Positions 54,175 through 63,965 of a DNA stretch of 64,000 bases are shown in pieces. The stretch spans positions 80,776,515 through 80,840,514 of the forward strand of contig NC_134456.1 in assembly GCF_047948215.1 (NCBI RefSeq), written 5' to 3'. The notes under the pieces were generated by a model. The model worked only from the letters and a program-made list of their open reading frames with translations, did no database searches and had not been told where the DNA came from. Positions within the stretch are counted from its first letter, which is position 1. Every line of letters starts with the position of its first letter. Position numbers and translations under genes: made by a program. The DNA is from Lycorma delicatula (Eukaryota > Arthropoda > Insecta > Hemiptera > Fulgoridae).

Positions 54175-54840
54175 TACCCTCCGGGCCGGATCCACAATAA
54201 AGCAAAGTACAGCCTAGGGGGTTATCTACTTAAACGGGCCTACCCGTCCGCCGGCCATAAGTCTAGCCCGTTTGGTCAGCCCGCCAGTTAGATCTCATTC
54301 TCGGTCTCTAACCCCAAGCCCGACTATATCGTTCTTGGACCCCACTCCAGAAACCGGGACTCTCGGTCTTAACACCAATACCTCTAGTGAGGGCATTCTG
54401 TGTAGGGCAATCACGGGGTCTCGGTCTTTTTCGCGAAGGGATGAGGGAGTCCCAGTGCCTCATCACTGCCGCCCAAGAATATTGAAATTGATATTGAAGA
54501 TGTACACCTAGCATACGGTGATAATAAAACGAAGTTCAAAACATAAGAGGTGTCAATTTAGGACGGAAATTAAGCCACCAGAGAAGGCGAATTGCTTTGA
54601 GACTGGGTCGGTGTTTGTGTATCGGTTCAAGGTGTACCACCCGAAGAGCCGGAGGCTTTGACCGATTATGGATGAAGGGGGACATCTGTGCCCGGCAAGT
54701 GCATAAACAAGAAACAGACCGAGGGTTTTTGAGGACAGCAGGTAAAGTCCATCAGGGATAGGAACTGGAACTTTGGGATGCTGGACTATCGGAATGGTTA
54801 ATGCCGGCTGTCTTACTCAAGAAATTTAATTAAAGATCTT
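54175..54840 (-). repeat. Family C: GC-rich retroelement-like repeat, copy 1
   Basis: The minus strand ends GGATCCGGCCCGGAGGGTAG CGTGAAAAAAATTC, i.e. an A-rich tail. Upstream it has CACTAGAGGTATTGGTGTTA AGACCGAGAGTCCCGG, matching CATTAGAGGCGTGGTGTCAA GACCGGAGTCCCG of copy 2. The further upstream part (54540-54830) is GC-rich without a recognised domain. Probably the 3' UTR of a non-LTR element. Confidence 0.55.
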
Positions 54841-55715
54841 CGGAAATGAGTTTATAAACAAAACAAAAAATTGTATATTGCTTTTTCTATTATGAAGGAC
54901 ATATTTATCTAATATTTTAAAATAAATTTGATTACAGTATTAATTAATTCTTTTTATTAAAATATTGTGTATTTCAAAATTAGTTTCTAAGTACAATATT
55001 TTTGTTTCTCCAAGTAAGTTGTTATTGAATGATCTAAATATTGACTTATACTTTGTTTCTGTATAAAGCAAAATAACAGTCTCTTTGTAATTTATGTATA
55101 GGAAAAAGACACATAGAACGAAATGAAACATATAATAATATTATGAGTTTCATAAAATCTAAAAGTTTATTGTTTGGTTTAATATGTTTTTACCTAAAAA
55201 TATATTAAAAAATGGTTACTTTCTTTAATTAAATATTGCAAAGAAGAAAGTATTTCAAGTTGGAGTAAATGTAATTAAATCTAATGATAAGATTAGAATG
55301 ATGAACATCGGAAATGCTAGCGAAGAATTTTTATAGAATATGAAAAGAAAACGAAGCAGAGGAAACACTTGTTCTGAAAATTAAAAGATGAATCAAAACA
55401 GAAAGGAAACAAAGAATGTATTAATTCACACAGCTAAAAGAAAGTACTTATAATAATGTAATAAATAATCTTACATATTTTTGAACACAATACTTCTAAA
55501 ATTATTCTTTTCTTATAGTAATTTATTATGTTAATACATTTCTCAGTACTTCGAAAATATTTTATGTGTATTATATAAACTATTCGCTACTTACGTATTA
55601 GCCCGTCGACCATAACCATAATGATCTCGTAAATGTGAAAATATGTCAAAGTTACGGGATCATTAATATGTAAAACATATTAAAAATATAAGTATTATTG
55701 CTTATAATTATAGAT
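54841..55715. other. AT-rich stretch, nothing recognised
   Basis: No frame with a domain. The outer part of the following TIR element could reach back to about 55600 (CGTCGACCATAACCA versus its inverse near 56365), but that match is weak. Confidence 0.4.
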
Positions 55716-56266
55716 ATAAATTAACCAAACTTAACTTACGCTCGCTAACGTCGACTAATCGACAGTAATGTTTTGATTTTATAATAATAAATAATTGCAA
55801 TAATTACTGATCTTTTTTTTATCGTTTCCCTTTGTTTATCTCCCCTCCGGAGCCGGATCCGCAACAAAGCTTATAAACAGCTCCAGAAGGTGTCATCGCC
55901 TCAAACTACTTCGGCAGGAACTAAGGTTCCCCCCAGGTAGCCGGGACTCGTTCTTTAATCATTCGCTGTGCCTCTAATGAGGGGACCCAAGGGATTCCCC
56001 CCACGGGACTCCGGTCTTGACACCACGCCTCTAATGGGAAACCCGAGAGGGATCCCCCTCCGTCGTGAAGATCCAAAGGGAGTCCCAGTCCAATCATCAA
56101 AAGTAGAACACCGGAGCGTCCCACCTCATGGATGAGGCTGTCCCAACCCTAAGTCGTCCCCAAAAGCAAAGGCGGAATTTATTATTTAAATATTCAAAAC
56201 ATTACTGTGTTAATTAGTCAAGGTTAGCGAGCGAAGCGAGCGTAGGTTAAGTTTGATTAAATTATA
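55716..56266. mobile_element. TIR element with ~85-bp inverted arms, hosting family C copy 2
   Basis: Left arm 55716-55796 (CAAACTTAACTTACGCTCGC, CAGTAATGTTTTGA). Right arm 56173-56266 is its inverse (CAAACTTAACCTACGCTCGC, TTCGCTCGCTAACC, CAGTAATGTTTTGA). The right arm keeps a GCGAGCGAAGCGAGCG palindrome that is shortened on the left by 9 bases. No transposase between the arms. Superfamily not assigned. Confidence 0.65.
55821..56172 (-). repeat. Family C: GC-rich retroelement-like repeat, copy 2
   Basis: Minus strand: GGACTGGGACTCCCTTTGGA, CATTAGAGGCGTGGTGTCAA, then GTTTATAAGCTTTGTTGCGG ATCCGGCTCCGGAGGGGAG and an A-rich end at the left (TTTTTTTTATCG on plus). The 68-codon frame on this strand has no recognised domain. 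Confidence 0.55.
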
Positions 56267-56620
56267 TTTACAAATAAATATCAGTGGTTATGAAAATAGT
56301 AATATAATGGTTATATCGCGTGATATTAACAATAACCCAAAAGTCTGCAACTTATTGGTCGATGGGTTGATACTAAGTACCAAATATTCTTTTCTTCAAC
56401 GTTAGAATTTTCAAAGATCATCAAAGAATGATATCTTTTCCTTCTTTAAAAAAAAAAAATCAAATAAAACTTTTTTACTAAATTCTCTGGAAGTAAAATT
56501 TTAACAAATTAGACTTTAAAAGATGTGAAACCTTTATCCCGCTAAATTAAATTTGGAATCTCTAAAGTATTTTCCAAACTGAACCAGTCTTTAACGAATT
56601 AAAGTAATTTAGGCTAAATA
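56267..56620. other. AT-rich spacer
   Basis: AT-rich spacer with nothing recognisable. Confidence 0.4.
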
Positions 56621-57318
56621 TACAGTAAAACGCCGATTATTTGAACACCTTTTTAAATCTGCGCTGGGGAAATTTATAAAAAAATTAATATGTGTTTAAA
56701 AAATCTAACATCAGTAATTAAAAAAGGCTTTGCTTCAATAGGAGATTTACTTATATCGAGCCTCGTTTTATTTGAGTTACATTAACTGTCATTTTGGAAT
56801 TCGTATAGAATAAAAAATATGTAAATTTAGGCTTGTGTTAAACTAATTATAAAATTAACTTTTGAAAAGATTGATGGAAACACATTAATTGTTCAAGCAT
56901 GAACTGTGGTGCAATGATGGAATGACTTGCTCGTAGGTCACACAAAACAACTCATGAATGATCGATAAATGAAGCCGTTAATTGATCAAAATCCACCGAA
57001 TCAAAATAAATAAAATATATTATTCGATTTTCACAAATTTTATATAAAAAATCAGAACAGTCTTTTTCGGTACATAGTATCTTCCTCAGCTGTACGAACA
57101 GAATACAAAAATGAGCTTATGAATGTTTTTCCATCGCTGTGGACTGTTGGAGTGACAAAAAGAATGCTATTCTGTACATTTTATTTATTTAAAACAATTT
57201 ATTTGTGATTTTCCAGGTCAAACGAAGATAAACGTTAAAGCAAGTACAGATTACAGTTTTTTTAAGAATAAATAGTGTTTTTAGAGATTATTTTCTTCAC
57301 TAGGTTCTTATTCTACAA

Positions 57319-58436
57319 TATGTTCAAAACGTGACGAAACCTAATGGAAAAATGAGTAAGTTACAATTGTGCTTGAAAGTGTCCTCCATTATGCGATTCA
57401 CATGACGTTGCATGCTCTTAAAAACATGTTGACGTTTGTTGAGGAATTGCGGCGACACATCGTTCAATTTCGCTCTGCGATTCGGGAATGGTATAAGGAT
57501 GAGTTTTGTAAGCAGCATCTTTAAGATATTCCCACCACAAAAAAATTCAGGAGGGGATAAATAGGAGACCGAGGAGGCCACAACCCCTTCAAAATCACTT
57601 GTCCACGAAAACGCTGATCCAAGAAATGTCATAGTGTTGTTGGCTGTATGCACCCTAACTTGCCCTGCTGAAACCACTTCTAGCCGATCTGCATGTATAG
57701 TGTGTACAGATTGTTGCACCATTTGTATGTAGTGCTCACTGTTTACTGTGCCATGAAAGAATGCCATGAAGATTCGCCTACATGACGTTGCACACCAAAC
57801 ATCCACTTTTTGTCCGACCAGTTGATGTGGATTTTCCGTACAACGAATGCGTCTATTCTGTGCATTCACGTATACATAAAAGCGAAACCATACCTCGTCA
57901 GAACAAAACCAATCGTCGAGTTCTTCCTCATCTGGTGTTACAGATTACATAACCTAGTGACAGAAAGCTACATGTTTTCCAGTGTCTGCAGGTAACGACT
58001 CGTGAACAACACGAATTTTGTACAAATGTATCTTTTAAAGACTTGCGCGATGCCGTGTGGGCACTAGCAAAGAGACCAGATTGCCTAGATAGGCGTCGCA
58101 CAGATTTTTTGGGACTACAGAATATGCAGCTTGCACGTCGATCAACGTTTTTGGTGTTAGCATTTTTGGTCGGCCACTTTTGGCTGTATCTGCCACATTC
58201 TCTGTCTCTTGGATATTGTCAAACAGTTTCTTGAGGAAGGACTTGTTTGATGCATCAGCATCATAAGTCTGAAGGCATTCTAAGTCTAGGTATAACCTGC
58301 ACATCTAATTTATTGGGAGACAATAAATATTCTGCTGCATGATGTAACCCTTTTTTCCTAAAATTTTCTCAATTAAACCAGCAATAAAAGAAGAAAACAT
58401 TCTTCCATAAGGTTACATCACTTTTTGAACACTGTT
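57319..58436 (-). pseudogene. Tc1/mariner-superfamily transposase relic, copy 2, both termini present
   Basis: The termini GTTCAAAACGTGACGAAACC (57322) and, inverted, GTTCAAAAAGTGATGTAACC (58411-58430) form ~35-bp inverted repeats. Read leftwards: KLFDNIQETENVADTAKSGR, PKMLTPKTLIDVQAAYSV (HTH), CSDEVWF (first catalytic acid), YVNAQNRRI, VDVWCATSCRRIFM and HGTVNSEHYIQMVQQSVH. Then comes VSAGQVRVHTANNTMTFL, where QQDGA has become AGQV so the second Asp is lost, and LSPPEFF (third position, D to E). A 181-codon frame survives (57324-57869). Inactive. Same family as 29962-31024. Confidence 0.85.
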
Positions 58437-58439
58437 AAA

Positions 58440-58527
58440 CCTTCATTCAGATAATTTTGTAAATAAATAAATAAATGATGTAAATAAATAAATAAGGTAC
58501 CTTCATTCAGATAATTTTTGTAAATTG
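58440..58527. repeat. Direct duplication flanking a (TAAA)n run
   Basis: CCTTCATTCAGATAATTTTG TAAAT occurs at 58442-58466 and again at 58500-58525, separated by AAATAAATAAATGATGTAAA TAAATAAATAAGGTA. A local tandem duplication beside the mariner-like terminus. Confidence 0.8.
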
Positions 58528-58635
58528 TGATTCTTTTATTAGCAAATTTCTATTCACTGGAGTTTAATGTAACAATATTGTATTTGTTTTTTATTAGATT
58601 GTACGTATATTCTGAGTAACGTTTTATTTTACTTA

Positions 58636-58795
58636 TTTTTTTTCTTCATGAATTAACTCACTACAGAAGCATTGAAACTTGTACATGGGAATATGGAATT
58701 GAAATTCTGTAATGTATGAAAATTGCCATGTTTGACCAGGATTTGAACCCGGGATTCGCGGATAAAAAACCGAGACGCTACCACTTTATCAGAAA
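58636..58795 (-). repeat. tRNA-derived SINE, family E
   Basis: Minus strand: AAAGTGGTAGCGTCTCGGTT (box A), CCCGGGTTCAAATCCTGGTC (box B), AAACATGGCAATTTTCATAC. It has a different tail from the 51374 copy: GCTTCTGTAGTGAGTTAATT CATGAAGAAAAAAAA, like the element at 2600. Inside the probable Tigger element. Confidence 0.75.
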
Positions 58796-58978
58796 GAAAT
58801 CGTTATTTTACTGAAATAATTTTTTTTTAAATATTGTTTTCTATTTATTAAATGTGATACTCATCAAACAAAATAATGGTATATTCAATAAGTATGATAA
58901 ACCTTCAATTATCTGGATTTCTGTCTATCCGGATTCACTTACAAACGTCAGTCTGGATAATCGGCGTTCCACTGTGTA

Positions 58979-59126
58979 TACAAAACATGTATTTTTTATT
59001 AGAAAACGTACACGTAGAGAAAAAAATATAAAATTAAGATATGGAGTACTAATACTATTTCATTTCTTTGGTCAATCTAGTTCTTAAACAACTTTCAAAT
59101 TTATCATCTAATTTTTAAGCTAATAA
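58979..59126. other. AT-rich spacer
   Basis: AT-rich spacer with nothing recognisable. Confidence 0.4.
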
Positions 59127-59313
59127 ATTTTTTTTGGTCTCTGTCATATGACTGGTTTGATGCAGCTCTCCAAGATTCCCTATCTAGTGCCAGTTGTTTC
59201 ATTTCGATAAACCCCCTACATCCTACATCCCTAACAATTTGTTTTACATATTTCAAACGTTGCTGGCTTGCACAATTTTTTTCTTCTACCTGCCCCTCCA
59301 ATATTAATGCGAC
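59127..59313 (-). pseudogene. RTE-type LINE 3' end, copy 4 (short)
   Basis: The T-run 59127-59135 is the poly(A) tail. Minus-strand reading: LEGQVEEKNCASQQRLKYVK, QIVRDVGCRGFIEMKQLALD, RESWRAASNQS. Only the last ~185 bp; strongly 5'-truncated, frame intact. Confidence 0.87.
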
Positions 59314-59861
59314 TAATAAATCATGAATCTAAAAAAAAATTAAATAAAAAATATTCTCTCTTTCTTATACAACATTTTTATGTAGAAAATATTTTTCAAA
59401 ATTTTTTATTCAAAATAATTAAAAATATTATTCTAAACTCTTCAAGGAACCTTGTTCTTTAGAATACGGTTTACCACACATTGTTTTCCACAATAGTCGA
59501 AGGTAAATTTAAAATTTAAAATTTTTATGTTAACCTGGTTCGTTTGATATTAATTAAACGGTTGAAGTTCCAATTACAAACTACATAAATGAAAATTCCT
59601 ACTTTTTATTATATACTCAACTCAGTACTTAAGTTAAAAACATGCAGAAAATGGACATTTATTTAAAGCAAACACAAAAATACGAACCCGTTTACACGTT
59701 GTGGCTTCACTTTTGTTGAATATAACTGGAACATATCATTTATCATTCGGTGACCAAACTGCCAAACTGTAGAGTGTTTGATTTGTATAAATGGAAAAGT
59801 TGTAGTAAAAATAAAATGTTTTGGATAAATAAATAGTAGGCGATGAAAATACAATACCTTA

Positions 59862-59893
<32 letters not shown>

Positions 59894-60130
59894 CTACTAA
59901 AGCCTTTTAATTCAAATTTTCTTTTTACCTGAAAATAACGAAATAGTAATTATTAAAAGAAGAAACTATATACTATCAAAGTAAATTATAACTGAAAACA
60001 ACAGTATAAATTAACTTATATTTTTAATATAAGAAGATAAATATATAAATTTAAAAATTGTTTTACCTAACTTCCTCCTTAGTCTAATAAATTGAACGAT
60101 TTTTTTTTTTGGATTTAAATTTATTTGATT
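59314..60130. other. AT-rich stretch with (TAG)n
   Basis: (TAG)n at 59862-59894. Nothing else recognised. Confidence 0.5.
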
Positions 60131-60340
60131 AGTCATTTACCTTTAAAGTACACTTAAAATCACTGGTTAGGGAAGATTAGTATGGTCAGCTCTGCTCGAT
60201 AAGAACAGTTCCCAGGTCGGGCTTTTTGAAGAACTACAAGAGAACAGACAGGCTCTTAAGTAGAGCATAAAAGTCTACATCCTACCAGCTTCATCCTTAC
60301 CAAACCATAAACATATCAGGGATGTAGTAACTCTTAAATT
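60131..60340. other. Unidentified GC-balanced segment
   Basis: TCTGCTCGATAAGAACAGTT CCCAGGTCGGGC and neighbours are less AT-rich than their flanks. No domain, tRNA-like fold or repeat match found. Confidence 0.3.
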
Positions 60341-62089
60341 TTCTTGTTATTTTCTTTGGATCAGTAGACAACAATCTAAATTCAAAAGATTAACTATAAT
60401 AACAAACGATAAAGTGTGAAGGAGAACGATTTATTTATCCACAAAGAACAAAATAGGTAAATACTGTTATATAAAATACTCCTAAAACCTTTTCAGGAAT
60501 TTAATTCCTTAAGAGATCGGAATATCCTTATCCTGGATATTTACAATTCATTAATAACCTACAACTTTTCTATTGATCAGGTAAAATTTATAATGTTACT
60601 CGACAAATTAATTTTCATCCTGATACTAATGAACTACTATGAAAAATTTCACCGTTTTCCCTTAGTAAAACCTTTGCCTGTTTATAAAACTGCCGCGTCA
60701 AGAAATCGTATCCACCATAACCGTTTAGGTTTCTGTGAAACAGAATTACTCGTGATCTTTAATAAATAATAAATGATTTTTACACTTTCATGAATATGTG
60801 TAGAATCATCAGGAATATTTGAAAAAAATATTCATTATATTTTCAAGAAGGCTTCCAAAAAAAACTATTAAAAAATTAAAATTATCTAGTTCTTAATCAA
60901 AAATAGATAATTAAATTTTTTTGGAAGGTGTATTAATTAAGGTATTTTGATTTACTTTCATTGGTTGTGTAACTGAGGCAAGTATTACATTTATTGCACC
61001 ACTAAAGTCAATGAGATATAATCATGGTGACACGTCATCCAATCGACATTTCTAGAAAAAATCATTCCACCACTACATCCCTTCTTCTAAAAACAGTGTT
61101 GCTATCTTTAACACGATAATTACTCCTGGTATATCCTGAATTTCCTCGTTGTTCAATTGGTAAACGGAAACTGCCTTAGCCGTTTGTGAGCGGGGAGGTG
61201 AGATAACAGCGGCCCTTTACGCCATCTGATGTTTATATATAGGTATTGAAGATTATAATCGACGCAACTGGCTTTGTTTCACTGTTAAAACGATTTGTTA
61301 ACTTCTTGAGGTTACTAGATTAACCTTTTTAATCTCTCTATCCAGTATAGTGAACTATATAAGTCTAAAATAGGCTGAAAGAGATAATTTTAACAATGAA
61401 AAAATAATTTTTTGAAAAATTTAACAATTCAACAGTGAATAACGTTCGAGATTAGAATAGTGATGAATGAAAGTAATACGTCATGTGAGAGAAATGTAAT
61501 TTGAAATGCTTTACAATAATTCTATACTCTTCTTTAGAAAATTTGAAAATCTACCTTTTGACACGTACAAATTATTTTTTGCATGAGGTGCAGGTAAAAT
61601 TTTAATACTATTAAGAGACAAAGTTTATCTTAAAATTCTTAAAAAAAATAAAAAAAAAATTCTTATTCAGAATGTAAGATTTATTTCAAAATTCTTAAAA
61701 TTTAGGAACGTAGATTATTATTAATTTATCCATATGCAAATAATGTGATGTTAACGAGAACTTGATTAAAAATACCTCTACATTTCAGTAAAAGTTATTT
61801 CTTTTTTTAAAAGCAAAATATTCAAGATTTTTGTTATTCAACCATTTTAAAAACTTGTAAAATTACACGGTTATTGATTACCATGAACATGTAAATATAA
61901 ATAAGAATGGTACAGATACAGGCCCCTTTTCTATTAAAATTATTAGTTTTGCAAAATGTAACTTTAAATTAATAAAATGCGTATGCATCCTAGATCGTTT
62001 TAATTAAGTATAATTACATGATTAATGATTAACTAATAATAATATTAAAAATAATTTTTTTTTGTTGGAGGAGGTAGGTGGGAAAAAAA
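60341..62089. other. AT-rich stretch, nothing recognised
   Basis: A small GC-richer patch at 61160-61225 (GAGCGGGGAGGTGAGATAAC) is unassigned. No gene. Confidence 0.45.
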
Positions 62090-62347
62090 TTCTGATGTGG
62101 ATACCGCATGACTTCCTTATACATCTATTAAATTACATAAAAGTACATGAAAAGTACATAAAATTCTATTTAATTAATAACTTCTGATATTTTTTTCTTT
62201 TTATTATTCTGAATTATTATTTATCGTAAATTTGAAACTAGTGAAAGAGAATTCAGGGATGATCAAAATGTATATTTCCGTTGAAATCTGGAGATCGAAA
62301 TTTTTCGATATCACAATACTTCCTTTACTTCGAACAAGGAAGTAAAA
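62090..62347 (+). repeat. Family A HINE-like repeat, copy 5: 258-bp internal-deletion form
   Basis: Both ends are present: TCTGATGTGGATACCGCATG then ACTTCCTTATACATC on the left, and ACTTCCTTTACTTCGAACAA GGAAGTAAAA on the right. The middle ~450 bp (microsatellite, ATAACTC phrase) is deleted between ATTTATCGTAAATTTGAAAC and TAGTGAAAGAGAATTCAGGG. Confidence 0.85.
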
Positions 62348-62773
62348 ATGTAGTATTTCAATCAGAAAAAAATTACTTATAAAGTAAAACTGGACCCAAT
62401 AAATTGTAAATTATCTATTTCATTAACTTGCTTATAATATATAAACTCATTATTTAGTTACGTAAAGAGATGTAAATTAATCTATAAAATAAGTTCAGTT
62501 AAATTTCTAATTGGATACTGGTTTAATTTGTACACCCTCTTCCACCTGTATAATCTACAAAAATTAAACAATAGAATTTTTACACAAAGCGTGGTAAGCT
62601 TCTATTAACAGGAATAGGGAGTTACTTATATATTATGTATAAGTAAACGCTATTGTTACTGAACTGAACAGTTTCCAGGAAACCAGTGTTAATATTAAAA
62701 AACCCAACGCCAAATAGTTTTCATCAGCCTAAAAAAGAAAATCTTTAAATTCTACTAAAATAATTTGTAAAAA
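62348..62773. other. AT-rich spacer
   Basis: AT-rich spacer with nothing recognisable. Confidence 0.4.
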
Positions 62774-63484
62774 AATCAGATGTGAACACCTTATGACTTC
62801 CTTGTACGCCTGTTATACATATACACTTTTTTTTTTTTAATATAAAGTACATAAAGTTTTTTACTTCATTGATTAATATGATATTTTTCTTTCTTTTTTA
62901 TTGTTACTATTGAATTATTATTTATCGTAAAATTGTTTTTATAGAGGTTAAAAATTATTAATAAATCAGTATATTTAAATTAAAAAAAAAAATGTTAAAA
63001 AATGGAGATAAAGTCTGATTCGAAACAATGTGCCTTCTCCTTCTTGTAAGATTCAAATATTTCATTAATTAAAATTTTATTTGGCTATAACTCTGAAACC
63101 AGTGAAAATCAGTTCCATTTTCTGATATATCGTTGAAAAACTCTCAATGATGGCTTATTACTGCAGTTAAGAAGTCCAAAATCCAAATTGTTTTATATAT
63201 TGGGATTTTTTGGATACTTTTGGTCCAGTCGATTGCAATCAAAAGGGGAGGAGCACAACTAAATGTTACAACAGTCCTAAATCCAAAATTTCAACATCCT
63301 ACGGCTAATCGTTTTTGTATTATACGAGATACATACGCACATACGTACGTGCGTACAGACGTCACCCCGAAACTAGTCAAAATGGATTCAGGGGTGGTCA
63401 AAATGGATATTTTACGTTGAAATCTGAAAACCGAAATTTTTTGCCATCACAATACTTCTTTTATTTCGTACAAGGAAGTAAAAA
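62774..63484 (+). repeat. Family A HINE-like repeat, copy 6 (full length)
   Basis: The left terminus ATCAGATGTGAACACCTTAT is followed by ACTTCCTTGTACG at 62795-62807. That motif is the exact inverse of CGTACAAGGAAGT at 63467-63479. The right end has the ACTTCTTTTATTTCGTACAA stem-loop. The interior has ATACGCACATACGTACGTGC and, on the minus strand, the usual ATTAGCCGTAGGATG text. Apparent open frames through the right part follow repeat sequence and are not genes. Confidence 0.85.
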
Positions 63485-63965
63485 GGGAGTGCTGCCTCCC
63501 GCTGGTGATCTTACCAAACCACCATCAGATGACTACGGGCTAAACTACTCTCCTTTCTACCAGGGCTCGGCCCCTGAACCATTTTACATATTAATTCAGG
63601 CCGAGTTTATTTAGCCTATCGTGAAAATCCGTCACCTAGTTTCCATCTGGTTCAGGAAAATCCACGTCAGTCTTCTTGGCTGTAGAATACCCCTGACGAA
63701 TCGATACGATTCGTCGGACTCTTCTAGAACTATTTGGAATCGTCCCGATCCCGGTACTGCTCACTAATCAGCACCAAATCGGCCTCCCTATCCTTGCTTC
63801 AGCAGCAGCACCAAGGATAGCAGCTTCAGCAGCAGGTCATCCAGTAGTTTACTCCTGTTGAAGTTGGTGTATAGAATGATGAACTTGCCAACGAAGCCTT
63901 CTCTTTGTCTGTTCCAGGGCTTAATAATAAAATAATAAACTTATCATATACTTGTGAAAAACAGG
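63485..63965 (-). pseudogene. R1-like LINE endonuclease (N-terminal) relic
   Basis: Read leftwards from about 63960: FNRSKLLDDLLLKLLSLVLL, then after disruption by a CAGCAG-type insertion EADLVLISEQYRDRDDSK, then SGVFYSQED. R1/TRAS/jockey-type apurinic-like endonucleases begin K.LQINLNRS..A.DLL.QTA.E..AD.VLISEQYR....W..D..G.A.I. The LISEQYR block is diagnostic of this group. A GACGAATCG-ATA-CGATTCGTC palindrome lies at 63695-63715. In intact elements this enzyme nicks target DNA. Broken here. Confidence 0.65.

Larger units (their letters stand above)
56621..58978. mobile_element. Probable pogo/Tigger-type element with nested insertions
   Basis: The left end TA-CAGTAAAACGCCGATTATT and the inverse of the right end, CAGTGGAACGCCGATTATCC (58955-58974), match over ~18 bp. 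The CAGT.(G/A)AAC..CGATTATC form is typical of Tigger/pogo termini. The right end has two more internal GGATAAT/ATCCGGAT-type repeats, as expected for subterminal binding sites. TA lies next to both ends. The interior is AT-rich with no recognisable Tigger protein, and includes a mariner-like relic and a SINE. Alternative: two separate short Tigger MITEs. Confidence 0.5.

Noticed and set aside
57810..58234. Plus-strand open frames across the mariner-like relic
   Set aside because: Antisense shadows of the transposase read on the minus strand.
58716..58790. Apparent tRNA gene on the minus strand
   Set aside because: The same head recurs with SINE tails elsewhere; no proper acceptor stem could be traced.
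63220..63614. Overlapping plus-strand frames of 66 and 99 codons
   Set aside because: They run through family A repeat sequence; equivalents in other copies are broken and not conserved.
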